Made by a program: the position numbers and the translations under genes. Positions 55,152 through 64,000 of a stretch of DNA of 64,000 nucleotides are shown here, piece after piece. The first letter of the stretch is position 1. Each line of letters starts with the position of its first letter. Source of the stretch: Thomasclavelia spiroformis DSM 1552 (GTDB taxonomy: Bacteria; Bacillota_I; Bacilli_A; Erysipelotrichales; Coprobacillaceae); assembly GCF_025149465.1 (NCBI RefSeq), contig NZ_CP102275.1, positions 1,922,001-1,986,000 on the forward strand, read 5' to 3'. The notes beneath the pieces were generated by a model, which was not told where the DNA came from, ran no database searches, and saw only the letters and a list, made by a program, of their open reading frames with translations.

Positions 55152-55857
55152 GGTCATCCTCCAACTCTAAAAATACATCTTCTAATGATTCATCACCAAT
55201 AACATCTTGAGTATTTCCACTTACAATTAATTTTCCTGCTTTAATAATTGCAATTTTATCACATAACTTTTCAGCAACTTCTAAAACATGAGTTGAAAAA
55301 AAGATAGCTGCTCCTTGATCACACATTTGACGCATCAATTGTTTTAATAAATGTGTAGCTTTAGGATCCAAACCTACAAATGGTTCATCCATAATAATTA
55401 ACTTTGGTTCATGAACTAAAGCTGCAATAATTGCAAGTTTTTGTTTCATCCCATGAGAATAAGCACTAATAACCTCTCCTAAAGAATCACTCAATTCAAA
55501 CATATCACTATATTTTTTAATTCTTTCCGTTCTTTTTTCTTGATCAACTCCATAAACATCACAAATAAAATTTAAATATTTAATTCCCGTTAAATATTCA
55601 TATAAATCAGGATTATCAGGAATATATGCCATAATCTTTTTACAAGCTAAAGCATCTTTTTTGATTGATTTTCCATCAATAAGAATATCTCCTGAATCAA
55701 AATTCATAATTCCCACAATTGCTTTTAATGTAGTTGTTTTACCAGCTCCATTATGTCCAATAAAACCATAAATATTACCACTTTCAATATGCAATGATAA
55801 ATCATCTACAGCTTTTTTATGACCATATGTTTTGGTAAGATTTTCAATTTTTAACAT
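55144..55857 (-). CDS. ABC transporter ATP-binding protein
   Basis: The 237-residue protein has Walker A GHNGAGKTT (about 34-42), the signature YSHGMKQKLAI and Walker B IIMDEPFVGLDP. With the next gene it forms a two-gene exporter. GGGG precedes the ATG by six bases. Confidence 0.92.
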   Translation of the reverse strand: MLKIENLTKTYGHKKAVDDLSLHIESGNIYGFIGHNGAGKTTTLKAIVGIMNFDSGDILIDGKSIKKDALACKKIMAYIPDNPDLYEYLTGIKYLNFICDVYGVDQEKRTERIKKYSDMFELSDSLGEVISAYSHGMKQKLAIIAALVHEPKLIIMDEPFVGLDPKATHLLKQLMRQMCDQGAAIFFSTHVLEVAEKLCDKIAIIKAGKLIVSGNTQDVIGDESLEDVFLELEDDHA

Positions 55858-55959
55858 AACTTTTCCCCTTTATAATTATTTTTATTATTTATATTATTAT
55901 TTTATTCCAATAATTTTAAAATTTCAACAAAAGTCTTCTTATTTAAGAAAATTTTAATA

Positions 55960-55995
55960 AATTATTAAAAAATAAAATCACTCATTCGAGTGATT
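55960..55995 (-). terminator. terminator overlapping the AI-2E family gene's stop
   Basis: An 8-bp stem (55976-55983 with 55988-55995) includes the TGA stop and is followed on the minus strand by a T-tract. Confidence 0.72.
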
Positions 55996-57106
55996 TACTA
56001 CGATTATTAATATATTCCTTTAATAACAAATAAATTACTGATAACGTTGGCACACTAAATAAAACACCGACAATTCCCCATAATCCACCACCTACAGTAA
56101 CTGCAAACAATACCCAGATTGAAGGTAATCCTACTGAAGAACCAACAACTCTTGGATAAATTAAATCGCCTTCAATTTGCTGTAGAATAACTAAATAGAT
56201 TATAAATAACAAAGCTTGCATTGGATCAACTGTCATAATCATAAACGTACCAATTCCACCACCAATAAAAGCGCCAATAATTGGAATAAAAGCTGTTATC
56301 CCTACTAATGTACCGACCATTGGAGCATATGGGAAACCAAAAATTTTCATTCCAAGTGCACATAGACTACCTAAAATAATCGCTTCAATTGTCTGACCAA
56401 TAATAAAATTAGTAAATGTTGTTCTTGAAATAGTCGCAATTTCAATAATTTTATTAGTAATCCTTGGCGGAAGACAAGCACTTAATAATTTACGAGTTTG
56501 ACGTTTCAATGTTTCTTTACTCATTAATATATATATTGCAAAAACAAATCCAACAATAATATTGAAAATGCCATTTACAAACATTGATAAAATATCAACA
56601 GTTGAACCAAGTACACCAGTAAATCCTATTTTAGCAAATTCGCTAAATTCACTTGTAAGTGACTGAACATCAACTGTATCGAAGAAAGATTTTAATTGTA
56701 AAGAAATTCCTGAGTCACCTTTACTCCATTTTTCAAGTGTTTCAAATACTTCCGGTAAACTTGTAGTAATTAATTTAATTGCATTTGATATTTCTGGAAT
56801 TACTAATTTTACTACTAACAATAAAACTCCTAATAAAATTAAAATTGATAAAATAATACTAGCTATTCTCTTTATAATTTGAAATTTATTAGTAGTAAAA
56901 AATTTATTTAAAACTTTTTCTACTCTGATCATTAAAACATTTAAAATAAAAGCAATGATAAATCCAAGAATAAAAGGCATAATAACTGATATTAATTTAC
57001 TTATAGACTTAAAAATCATTTCATAATGATTAAGCCCCCAATAACAGATAATACCTAATATTACAATTTCTAAAATCTTACGGTAATTTAATTTATTTTC
57101 ATTCAT
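55982..57106 (-). CDS. AI-2E family transporter
   Basis: The 374-residue protein has eight membrane segments in the family layout: three at the N-terminus, a hydrophilic coiled region (about 115-165), then five with GTLVGITAFIPIIGAFIGG. Members are exporters or Na/H antiporters of unclear substrate. GGGGGAA precedes the ATG. It is divergent from argG. Confidence 0.9.
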   Translation of the reverse strand: MNENKLNYRKILEIVILGIICYWGLNHYEMIFKSISKLISVIMPFILGFIIAFILNVLMIRVEKVLNKFFTTNKFQIIKRIASIILSILILLGVLLLVVKLVIPEISNAIKLITTSLPEVFETLEKWSKGDSGISLQLKSFFDTVDVQSLTSEFSEFAKIGFTGVLGSTVDILSMFVNGIFNIIVGFVFAIYILMSKETLKRQTRKLLSACLPPRITNKIIEIATISRTTFTNFIIGQTIEAIILGSLCALGMKIFGFPYAPMVGTLVGITAFIPIIGAFIGGGIGTFMIMTVDPMQALLFIIYLVILQQIEGDLIYPRVVGSSVGLPSIWVLFAVTVGGGLWGIVGVLFSVPTLSVIYLLLKEYINNRSKSLE

Positions 57107-57266
57107 ATAATTCCCCCAATTAATCTTTTCACATTATATTTTACATCTATTTCTCTAATATGAACAATTAATAAAATTATAGTATAATTATGATAAATTA
57201 TTGCAATTATTTTTTCTATAGTTTATTATAATGATAATTTAGATTATTTTAAGGGGGAAATTTTAA

Positions 57267-58481
57267 ATGAAAGAAAAAGTAATTCTTGCATACTCTGGAG
57301 GACTTGATACAACTGCAATTATTCCATGGTTAAAAGAAAACTATGATTATGAAGTAATTTGCTGCTGTATCGATGTTGGACAAAAAGATGAATTGGACGG
57401 TTTGGAAGAACGTGCTAAAAAATGTGGAGCAACAAAACTTTATATCAAAAATGTTGTTGAAGAATATGTTGATGATTATATCATCCCAACTGTTCAAGCT
57501 GATGCTGTATTTGAATACAAATATTTACTTGGAACTGCAACAGCTAGACCTTTGATTGCTAAAGTATTAGTTGATGTAGCTAGACAAGAAGGAGCTAGTG
57601 CTATTTGTCATGGGGCAACTGGTAAAGGTAATGATCAAATTCGTTTTGAACTTGGAATTAAAGCATTAGCACCTGATTTAAAAATTATTGCTGCTTGGCG
57701 TGATCCTAATTGGACTATGGATTCTCGTGAATCAGAAATCGAATATTGCCGTGCACACGGAATTGATTTACCATTCTCAGTGGATTCTAGTTATTCTCGC
57801 GATCGTAATATTTGGCATATTTCACATGAAGGTTTAGAACTTGAAAATCCTGAAAATACACCAAATTATGATCATTTATTAGTTTTGTCAACATCACCAG
57901 AAAAAGCACCTGATCAAGCTGAACATGTAGAAATTGAATGGGAAAAAGGTGTTCCCGTTAAATTAAATGGTAAAGAAATGTCAACAACTAAAATTCTTGA
58001 AGAATTGAATGAACTTGGTGGAAAACATGGTATTGGTATTGTTGACATTGTTGAAAATCGTGTTGTTGGAATGAAATCACGTGGTGTTTATGAAACACCT
58101 GGGGGAACTATTTTAATGGAAGCACATCGTCAACTAGAAGAATTAGTGTTAGATCGTGAAACATTAAAATATAAACGTTTGGTTTCAGTAGAATTTGCTG
58201 AATTAGTATACGCTGCTAAATGGTTTTCACCATTACGTGAAGCTTTATCAGCATTTGTAAGTAAAACTCAAGAAGTTGTTAGCGGAACAACTAAATTTAG
58301 ATTATATAAAGGAAATATTATTAAAGAAGGAACTGCTTCTCCATATTCTTTATATGATGAAGGAATTGCAAGTTTTTCAACCGGTGATTTATATGATCAT
58401 CATGATGCTGAAGGATTTATTACTTTATATGGTCTTTCAACAAAAGTTAGAGCAATGAAATTAAATAACAAAAAGGGCTAA
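57267..58481 (+). CDS. argG: argininosuccinate synthase
   Basis: The enzyme joins citrulline and aspartate with ATP. The 404-residue protein has the P-loop AYSGGLDTT (8-16) and the GATGKGNDQ and [11 protein letters not shown] blocks. TAAGGGGG lies eight bases before the ATG. A possible promoter TTGCAA-N17-TATTAT lies at about 57201-57229. No T-box is seen. It is followed by argH, with a hairpin in between. Confidence 0.96.
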   Translation: MKEKVILAYSGGLDTTAIIPWLKENYDYEVICCCIDVGQKDELDGLEERAKKCGATKLYIKNVVEEYVDDYIIPTVQADAVFEYKYLLGTATARPLIAKVLVDVARQEGASAICHGATGKGNDQIRFELGIKALAPDLKIIAAWRDPNWTMDSRESEIEYCRAHGIDLPFSVDSSYSRDRNIWHISHEGLELENPENTPNYDHLLVLSTSPEKAPDQAEHVEIEWEKGVPVKLNGKEMSTTKILEELNELGGKHGIGIVDIVENRVVGMKSRGVYETPGGTILMEAHRQLEELVLDRETLKYKRLVSVEFAELVYAAKWFSPLREALSAFVSKTQEVVSGTTKFRLYKGNIIKEGTASPYSLYDEGIASFSTGDLYDHHDAEGFITLYGLSTKVRAMKLNNKKG

Positions 58482-58492
58482 TGCCCTTTTTT
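58471..58492 (+). terminator. terminator-like hairpin over the argG stop codon
   Basis: An 8-bp stem (58471-58478 with 58483-58490) has the TAA stop in its loop and is followed by T residues. It would reduce, not abolish, transcription of argH while ribosomes ending argG can open it. Confidence 0.6.
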
Positions 58493-58511
58493 CTAAACAG
58501 GAGGAAATAAA

Positions 58512-59903
58512 ATGAATTTATGGGGCGGAAGATTTACTAAACCTACTAACCAATTAGTATATGATTTTAATGCATCGATTGAATTTGATCAAACATTTTA
58601 TCAACAAGATATTCAAGGAAGTATTGCCCATGTAAAAATGCTAACTAAACAAAAAATCTTGAGCGATGAAGAAGGCGAGCAAATTGAAGAAGCTTTAAAA
58701 CAAATCCTAAATGATTTAAACAATCATAAACTTGAAATCGATAATACACAAGAAGATATTCATAGCTTTGTTGAATCTACTTTAATTCAAAGAATCGGTA
58801 ATGTTGGTAAAAAATTACATACCGGTAGAAGTAGAAATGACCAAGTTGCCTTAGATATGCGTTTATATACACGTGATCAAGTAATAATGTTAAATACATT
58901 GATCCATAACTTATTAAATACTATTAATAATTTAATGAAAGAACATATTGATACAATTATGCCTGGCTTTACCCATTTACAAAAAGCTCAACCAATTACT
59001 CTAGCTCATCATTTAGGTGCTTATTTTGAAATGTTTAAACGTGATAGCAGTCGTTTAGAAGATATTTATCATCGTATGAATGTTTGTCCACTTGGTTCAG
59101 GAGCACTAGCTGGAACTACTTATCCATTAGACCGTGAATATAGTGCAAAACTACTTGGTTTTGATGGTCCATGTTTAAATAGTATTGATGGTGTTAGTGA
59201 TCGTGATTATTTAATTGAGTTATTAAGTGCTATGTCAACGATGATGATGCATATGTCTAGAATTAGTGAAGAAATAATTATTTGGAATACTAATGAGTAT
59301 CAGTTTGTGGAATTAGATGATACTTTTTCAACTGGTTCATCAATTATGCCACAAAAGAAAAACCCTGATATTGCTGAATTAATTAGAGGTAAAACAGGTA
59401 GAGTTTATGGAGCATTAACTAGTTTACTTACAACAATGAAAGGTTTACCACTTGCTTATAATAAAGACATGCAAGAAGATAAGGAATTGTTTTTTGATGC
59501 TTTAACAACAACTAAAGGTTGTTTACAATTATTAAATGATATGTTAAATACTACAACATTTAATAAAGAAAAAATGCGTAAATCGGCAACCGGTGGTTTT
59601 ACTAATGCTACTGATGCTGCTGATTATCTTGTTAATAAAGGTGTTCCATTTAGAGATGCTCATGGTATTATTGGTCAATTAGTTCTTTATGCAATTAGTC
59701 AAAATAAAGATTTAGATGATTTAACAATCAGTGAATTTAAAAATATTTGTGATGTTTTTGAAGAAGATATTTATGAAGCAATAAGTGTTGAAACATGTGT
59801 TAATAAGAGAAATACAATTGGAGCTCCAGGAAATGAAGCAATGAAACAAGTGATTGCTTTAAATGATAAATATTTAGAAACTTTTAAAAATACTAGTGAT
59901 TAA
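58512..59903 (+). CDS. argH: argininosuccinate lyase
   Basis: The enzyme splits argininosuccinate to arginine and fumarate. The 463-residue protein has the HTGRSRNDQ motif and the superfamily signature GSSIMPQKKNPD (about 275-286). AGGAGG precedes the ATG. Together with argG it completes synthesis from citrulline. Confidence 0.96.
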   Translation: MNLWGGRFTKPTNQLVYDFNASIEFDQTFYQQDIQGSIAHVKMLTKQKILSDEEGEQIEEALKQILNDLNNHKLEIDNTQEDIHSFVESTLIQRIGNVGKKLHTGRSRNDQVALDMRLYTRDQVIMLNTLIHNLLNTINNLMKEHIDTIMPGFTHLQKAQPITLAHHLGAYFEMFKRDSSRLEDIYHRMNVCPLGSGALAGTTYPLDREYSAKLLGFDGPCLNSIDGVSDRDYLIELLSAMSTMMMHMSRISEEIIIWNTNEYQFVELDDTFSTGSSIMPQKKNPDIAELIRGKTGRVYGALTSLLTTMKGLPLAYNKDMQEDKELFFDALTTTKGCLQLLNDMLNTTTFNKEKMRKSATGGFTNATDAADYLVNKGVPFRDAHGIIGQLVLYAISQNKDLDDLTISEFKNICDVFEEDIYEAISVETCVNKRNTIGAPGNEAMKQVIALNDKYLETFKNTSD

Positions 59904-59917
59904 TACTAGTATTTTTT
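59890..59917 (+). terminator. terminator of argGH
   Basis: An 8-bp stem (59890-59897 with 59905-59912) overlaps the argH stop and is followed by T residues. Confidence 0.78.
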
Positions 59918-59921
59918 ATTT

Positions 59922-59976
59922 CTTACAATTTTCTTAAGAATTTACGATTGGTTTGTATTTTTAATTGAAATAAGAT
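59922..59976 (+). promoter_or_regulatory. promoter of the VanR-like operon with tandem 11-bp boxes
   Basis: Two adjacent 11-base repeats, CTTACAATTTT (59922-59932) and CTTAAGAATTT (59933-59943), lie just before TTGGTT (59948-59953) and TAAGAT (59971-59976), which are 17 bases apart. Eleven-base direct repeats next to the -35 are how OmpR/VanR-type regulators bind. Confidence 0.55.
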
Positions 59977-59999
59977 AAGATGAAAAATGAGGTGATATT

Positions 60000-60689
60000 A
60001 TGGCATATAATATATTAGTTGTTGATGATGAACAATCAATTGCTGATTTAATTGAATTATATTTACAAAATGAAAATTATCATATTTTTAAATATTATTG
60101 TGGTAAAGATGCTTTAGAAAGTTTACAAAAAAATCATTATGATCTAGCTATTTTAGATGTAATGATGCCTGATTTAGATGGTTTTAGCTTACTAAAAAAA
60201 ATTCGTAAACACTATTACTTTCCAGTAATTATGTTGACTGCTAAAAGTAATGATTTAGATAAAATCAATGGTCTTACTCTAGGAGCCGATGATTATTTAA
60301 CCAAACCATTTAATCCATTAGAATTAGCAGCTAGAGTAAAAACTCAACTTAGACGTTATTTACGATATAATCAAAATCCATCTACTAATCAACATATTTA
60401 TGATTTTAACGGTTTAGTAATTAATAATCATACACATAAATGTACACTATATGACCAACCATTAAATCTAACCCCAATAGAATTCTCTATTCTTTGGTAT
60501 TTATGTTCAAAACGCGGTAATGTTGTAACTTCAGAAGAGTTATTTGAAGCTGTCTGGCAAGAAAAATATTTAGACAACAATAATACTGTCATGGCACATG
60601 TAGCTAGATTACGAGAAAAAATGCACGAAAACGCCCGCAAACCAAAATTTATTAAAACTGTTTGGGGGGTAGGTTATACCATTGAATAG
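60000..60689 (+). CDS. OmpR/VanR-like response regulator
   Basis: The 229-residue protein has a receiver domain with the phospho-acceptor Asp53 (LDVMMP), conserved Lys in LTKPFNP, and a C-terminal winged helix of the OmpR type (about 130-229). It resembles VanR-like regulators. It overlaps the sensor kinase gene by eight bases. Likely targets are its own promoter and the VanZ-like genes downstream. Confidence 0.93.
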   Translation: MAYNILVVDDEQSIADLIELYLQNENYHIFKYYCGKDALESLQKNHYDLAILDVMMPDLDGFSLLKKIRKHYYFPVIMLTAKSNDLDKINGLTLGADDYLTKPFNPLELAARVKTQLRRYLRYNQNPSTNQHIYDFNGLVINNHTHKCTLYDQPLNLTPIEFSILWYLCSKRGNVVTSEELFEAVWQEKYLDNNNTVMAHVARLREKMHENARKPKFIKTVWGVGYTIE

Positions 60690-61767
60690 TTCTCATTTTA
60701 AAAAAAGTTTAACTGCCAATCTAATAAAAAAAATAACTGTTACAACTTCTATTTCTATCTTTATTTTTATAATTTTATATCTATATTCATATGAAATTTA
60801 TCATCAATATGTCTTTCAAGCATATGATTTTGTGTATTTATTTGCACAATCAATAAAAAGAAATTTATTAACTATTTTTATTAGTTTAGTTGCTTTAGAT
60901 ATAATCATTATTTTTTGGCTTAGATATCGAGAATCTTTGCAATATATTGAAAAAATGCTTGAAGCTGGAAAAATACTAGTACAAGATAATGATACTCTAA
61001 TCAACTTACCTCATGAATTAAAAGAAATCGAAGATCAAATGAATCAAATAAAAAAAGATTCACTTAAAAATAAGATTGCTATTAGACAGGCAGAAAAACA
61101 AAAAAATGATTTATTATTATATCTAGCTCATGACTTAAAAACTCCGTTAACTTCAATAATTGGTTATTTAGATTTATTAAATAATCAACCTAATTTATTA
61201 CCTGAAGAAAAAAGAACTTATGCAAAAATTGCTTATGATAAAACAATTCGTTTAGAAGAATTAATTGAAGAATTTTTTGTAATCGCTAAATATAATCTTA
61301 GCGATATTGAACTTGAAAAAAAATCCGTCAATTTATCAATTATGTTGGCTCAAATTGCTTATGAATTTATGCCCATGTATCGTGAAAAAAATATTGAATG
61401 TGTTACAAATATTGAAGATAATTTGAATGTATCAATCGATGTGAATCAGTTTGAAAGGGTATTTGATAATTTAATTCGTAACGCTATTAATTATAGTATC
61501 AATGATTCATTGATAAATATCAGTGCTAAAAAAGAAACTAATTACATTATCATTAAATTATCAAATACAGTTAATCTTATCGATAAAAATAAACTTAAAC
61601 ATATTTTTGAGCCATTTGTCCGTTTAGATAAATCAAGAAATAGTCGAACAGGTGGTGCTGGTTTAGGACTTACTATCACTAAAAAAATTATCGAGCTTCA
61701 TGGTGGAACAATTGATGTTGATTTAGATAATAACTTGATTTATTTTACAATAAAAATACCGATGTAA
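60682..61767 (+). CDS. VanS-like sensor histidine kinase
   Basis: The 361-residue protein has two membrane segments (about 18-36 and 61-80), a short outer loop, and a kinase core with His150 in YLAHDLKTPLTSIIGYL, an N-box (NLIRNAINYS) and G-boxes (GGAGLGL). It starts at a TTG (60682-60684) behind GGGGGGTAGG inside the regulator gene; no ATG fits. The layout matches VanS-like kinases. Confidence 0.9.
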   Translation: MNSSHFKKSLTANLIKKITVTTSISIFIFIILYLYSYEIYHQYVFQAYDFVYLFAQSIKRNLLTIFISLVALDIIIIFWLRYRESLQYIEKMLEAGKILVQDNDTLINLPHELKEIEDQMNQIKKDSLKNKIAIRQAEKQKNDLLLYLAHDLKTPLTSIIGYLDLLNNQPNLLPEEKRTYAKIAYDKTIRLEELIEEFFVIAKYNLSDIELEKKSVNLSIMLAQIAYEFMPMYREKNIECVTNIEDNLNVSIDVNQFERVFDNLIRNAINYSINDSLINISAKKETNYIIIKLSNTVNLIDKNKLKHIFEPFVRLDKSRNSRTGGAGLGLTITKKIIELHGGTIDVDLDNNLIYFTIKIPM

Positions 61768-61831
61768 GAAATTTGTAAGAATATCTTTAGTAATTGTTAA
61801 TAGATTATATCCCTCTTTTTGTTATTATAAT
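61764..61831 (+). promoter_or_regulatory. possible VanR-box and promoter before the VanZ-like gene
   Basis: Two 11-base repeats TGTAAGAAATT and TGTAAGAATAT (61764-61785) lie upstream of TATAAT (61826-61831), which has no recognisable -35. They are the reverse complement of the boxes at 59922-59943. An activator-dependent promoter is suggested. Confidence 0.45.
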
Positions 61832-61865
61832 ATCGTAAAATAAGTTTAGGGGGTGTAGATGTGTA

Positions 61866-62375
61866 ATGATGAAAAAAAGAATTCTTAGTATTGTTTTAAT
61901 GATTTGTTCATTTGCTTATTTTTTATTTTTATTAAGAATAATTATTTTTAAAAATGGATTTAATAGTTATGATTATAATTATAATCTTCATTTCTTTGAT
62001 TTTATTAATCAATGGTATGATAAGGGAATTGATGCAACTTTATTAATTAATGTATTAGGTAATATTGCATTATTTGTTCCTTTAAGTATTATTCTTTTAA
62101 ATTATTGCAAATGTTTAAATAATACTAATATTATTTTTATTAGTTTTTTTACTAGTTTTTCATTTGAATTAATCCAGTTATCAACTGGATGGGGAATTTT
62201 TGATGTTGATGATATTTTATTAAACACAATTGGAGGAATAATCGGTTTAATAATTTATCGACTATTTAACTTTAAACAAAATAATTTTACTTCTACAATC
62301 TTTTTAATTAATTTTGGAATAATTGGTTATATTTCATTATACACATATAAACCATCACTATTATCAATTTTATAA
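61866..62375 (+). CDS. VanZ-like membrane protein
   Basis: The 169-residue protein has four or five membrane segments and the VanZ-family blocks NVLGNIALFVPLS and SFELIQLSTGWGIFDVDDILLNTIGG (shown in part). VanZ confers low-level teicoplanin resistance in enterococci, but most homologues have unknown roles. No vanH, vanA or vanX genes are here, so resistance is not implied. Two tandem ATG codons are possible; GGGGG is about 14 bases upstream. Confidence 0.88.
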   Translation: MMKKRILSIVLMICSFAYFLFLLRIIIFKNGFNSYDYNYNLHFFDFINQWYDKGIDATLLINVLGNIALFVPLSIILLNYCKCLNNTNIIFISFFTSFSFELIQLSTGWGIFDVDDILLNTIGGIIGLIIYRLFNFKQNNFTSTIFLINFGIIGYISLYTYKPSLLSIL

Positions 62376-62389
62376 AGGAGTCTGTTAAT

Positions 62390-62491
62390 ATGGAAAAACT
62401 AACTACAAAAGAAAAAGTATTTGTTTTTATAATTTTAGGGGCAATCATTATATTTTCAATTATTACTAAATATTATTCTATGATGGTATGA
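62390..62491 (+). CDS. 33-residue single-pass membrane peptide
   Basis: A small frame from ATG 62390 to TGA 62491 encodes a basic N-terminus and one hydrophobic helix (about residues 10-26). AAAGGAG lies nine bases before the ATG. Its stop overlaps the ATG of the next gene (ATGA), so it is coupled to the C39-like gene. No similarity recognised. The ribosome binding site and overlap make it likely to be real. Confidence 0.65.
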   Translation: MEKLTTKEKVFVFIILGAIIIFSIITKYYSMMV

Positions 62492-63156
62492 AAATAAAAA
62501 AATTAGTTATTATCTTGCTTATATTATTTATTGGTTATACTTTTATCAATAAAAATAAATGTCCTGAATATATTGATGAATTTGTTCAAAACTATCCACA
62601 AGCTAAAGAACTAAAAACTAACTATCAACCATATGAAAACAACGAACCAATTAAAATATCTATTACCAATGATAACATTCCTTTACTAATTCAATGGGAT
62701 AAACGTTGGGCATATACTCATTATGGTGATGAAATAGTTGGAACTGCAGGTTGTGGTCCTACTTGTTTGTCAATGGTTGCAATTGGATTAACTCAAAATA
62801 CTAAATATAATCCACGTTATATTGCAAAATATGCTATTGAAAATGATTATCTTGAAGGAAGTAAAACAAGATGGTCATTAATGGAGCAAGGATGTCAAGC
62901 ATTTGGTTTAAAAGCTAACGCTATTGCTTTAAATAAAAATATAATGATTGAACAATTAAATCAGGGACACCCAATTATCTGTAGTGTAAGACCAGGTGAT
63001 TTTACTAATGGTGGTCACTTCATTGTAATTACTGAAACTGTAAATGGTAATTTTTATGTAAATGATCCAAATAGCAAGGAAAACAGCAAACGTACCTGGA
63101 CATATGAAACATTAGCCCCACAAATCAAAGCACTATGGGCCTATTCAAAATTATAA
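62488..63156 (+). CDS. membrane-anchored C39-like cysteine peptidase
   Basis: The 222-residue protein has an N-terminal anchor or signal (4-20) and a C39_2-type papain-like domain with Cys89 (AGCGPTCLSM), His177 (GGHFIVI) and Asp193 (VNDPNS). It should act outside the membrane. Unlike bacteriocin-exporter C39 domains, no ABC part is attached. It is the last gene of the VanZ-like operon. The substrate is unknown; a wall or peptide substrate is likely. Confidence 0.85.
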   Translation: MKIKKLVIILLILFIGYTFINKNKCPEYIDEFVQNYPQAKELKTNYQPYENNEPIKISITNDNIPLLIQWDKRWAYTHYGDEIVGTAGCGPTCLSMVAIGLTQNTKYNPRYIAKYAIENDYLEGSKTRWSLMEQGCQAFGLKANAIALNKNIMIEQLNQGHPIICSVRPGDFTNGGHFIVITETVNGNFYVNDPNSKENSKRTWTYETLAPQIKALWAYSKL

Positions 63157-63157
63157 C

Positions 63158-63184
63158 CCAAGGATTTCTCTCCTTGGGTTTTAT
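63158..63184. terminator. bidirectional terminator between converging genes
   Basis: An 8-bp stem formed by CCCAAGGA and TCCTTGGG with a short loop has T residues on the plus strand. It separates the C39-like and phosphatase genes. Confidence 0.78.
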
Positions 63185-63927
63185 ATTAAATTTTTTTCAA
63201 TCACTGTAATTTTTCCATCATTTAAACATAAACAATTTAATTGGCCTACTGTTCCACATGCCAATCCACCGTCAATTCCAATCTTATTATGATTAATTGT
63301 ATCAAACCAGATATCAAAGCTAAAATCATCATTTAATAAAACTGTTGGTGTATGTCCAAAGATATATATTTTAGTTAAATCACCACGTTGTAAATAAAAT
63401 TTTTCCCGAATCCATAATAAATCATTTTCAACTTGCTGATTCAATGGTTTTCTAACATCAATACCTGCATGAACTAAAACATAATTTTGTTCATTAACAG
63501 ATATTTCTAAATAATTAGGTAAACTTTTTAAATATTCATATACCCTTTTTAAAAATTCTCTTCTAATAATACAATAATCTTCATATTTCATCGTATCTTT
63601 TTCAAGATAATCATTAATACTATTAATTGTCTTATCTCCACCATTTGCTATCCATAACTTAACTACATTCATAGAATAATCAAAATCATCATTTTCAAGA
63701 TTACAAGACAAAGCTTCTTGCATCATATATTCATGATTACCTTTAATTAAAATAATATTATCATGTTCTTGAATATAAAATAATAACTTTAAACTATCTT
63801 CTCCTCGATCACAAACATCACCAACAATATATAGCTTATCGAGATCATTAAAAGAAATCTCATTTAATAATTTTATAAATAAATCATAATATCCGTGTAC
63901 ATCACTTATGACAAAAATACGTCCCAT
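63181..63927 (-). CDS. PrpE/ApaH-like metallophosphoesterase
   Basis: The 248-residue protein has intact phosphatase motifs: SDVHG (8-12), GDVCDRG near residue 36, GNHE near 63, and a His in VLVHAG and FGHTP. This is the serine/threonine phosphatase or symmetrical diadenosine tetraphosphatase type. No membrane segment is present. AGGTGG precedes the ATG. Substrate unknown. Confidence 0.87.
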   Translation of the reverse strand: MGRIFVISDVHGYYDLFIKLLNEISFNDLDKLYIVGDVCDRGEDSLKLLFYIQEHDNIILIKGNHEYMMQEALSCNLENDDFDYSMNVVKLWIANGGDKTINSINDYLEKDTMKYEDYCIIRREFLKRVYEYLKSLPNYLEISVNEQNYVLVHAGIDVRKPLNQQVENDLLWIREKFYLQRGDLTKIYIFGHTPTVLLNDDFSFDIWFDTINHNKIGIDGGLACGTVGQLNCLCLNDGKITVIEKNLI

Positions 63928-64000
63928 TTTCTACCACCTGTATATATCATAATATAATTACACTCAATTATAAATAAAATATTTATTAATTACAACAAAA

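Noticed and set aside
60000-62375. Glycopeptide resistance cluster
   Set aside because: Regulators and VanZ-like protein are present, but vanH, vanA/B ligase and vanX are absent.

Overview
The window is AT-rich, densely coding DNA from a low-GC Firmicute. The evidence is strong GGAGG-type ribosome binding sites, intrinsic terminators with U-tracts, a T-box leader, RNase J, a bactofilin, and a large secreted host-glycan-type hydrolase. The overall style suggests a gut-dwelling Erysipelotrichia/Coprobacillaceae-like organism, but there is no rRNA gene here to prove it. No rRNA, tRNA, insertion sequence or prophage was found.

Layout. 1-3.05 kb: a partial secreted GH123/DUF4091-type glycosidase. 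3.3-7.1 kb: a peptide and pyroglutamate cluster (DUF969, DUF979, pcp, a gamma-glutamylcyclotransferase-like protein, M42 peptidase). 7.3-8.6 kb: aspartate kinase. 8.7-14.7 kb: a complete subtype II-A CRISPR-Cas locus (cas9, tracrRNA, cas1, cas2, csn2, array of seven repeats), all on the minus strand. 14.9-21.9 kb: a decayed glpK, an EamA transporter, a YibE/F protein, a secreted phosphoesterase with FIVAR repeats, DUF554 and a HAD hydrolase. 22.2-25.3 kb: an ATP-grasp / esterase / ATP-grasp operon of unknown product. 25.4-34.5 kb: MATE transporter, Lrp regulator, DUF1846 protein, a membrane-anchored MutS-like ATPase, a MerR-controlled ABC exporter and an arginase-fold protein. 34.6-41.2 kb: bactofilin with a frame break at an A8 tract, L,D-transpeptidase, aminotransferase, a PII-like protein, a second MATE gene behind an attenuator-like hairpin, and thioredoxin. 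41.3-45.9 kb: a YtrA-type GntR/ABC operon. 46-49.6 kb: DegV, RNase J and a degenerate phosphoesterase. 50-59.9 kb: arginine biosynthesis (argCJB behind a T-box; argG-argH), interrupted by an ABC exporter and an AI-2E family transporter. 60-63.9 kb: a VanR/VanS-like two-component system with VanZ-like, 33-residue membrane and C39-like proteins, then a PrpE-like phosphatase.

How parts work together. The CRISPR locus looks intact: Cas9 keeps its RuvC and HNH residues, Cas1 keeps its catalytic triad, a tracrRNA with its own consensus promoter lies between cas9 and cas1, and the leader ends in the ATTTGAG motif known from type II-A adaptation. The arginine genes supply five of the eight usual steps from glutamate; no argA, argD or argF is present, although the bifunctional ArgJ can replace argA. 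Several short regulatory elements could be read directly: an arginine T-box with CGC specifier, a MerR 19-bp-spacer promoter, a dyad over the GntR promoter, tandem 11-bp boxes near the VanR-like operon, and two candidate small RNAs, one carrying a perfect anti-Shine-Dalgarno stretch. Start codons were reassigned by ribosome binding site in about a dozen genes.
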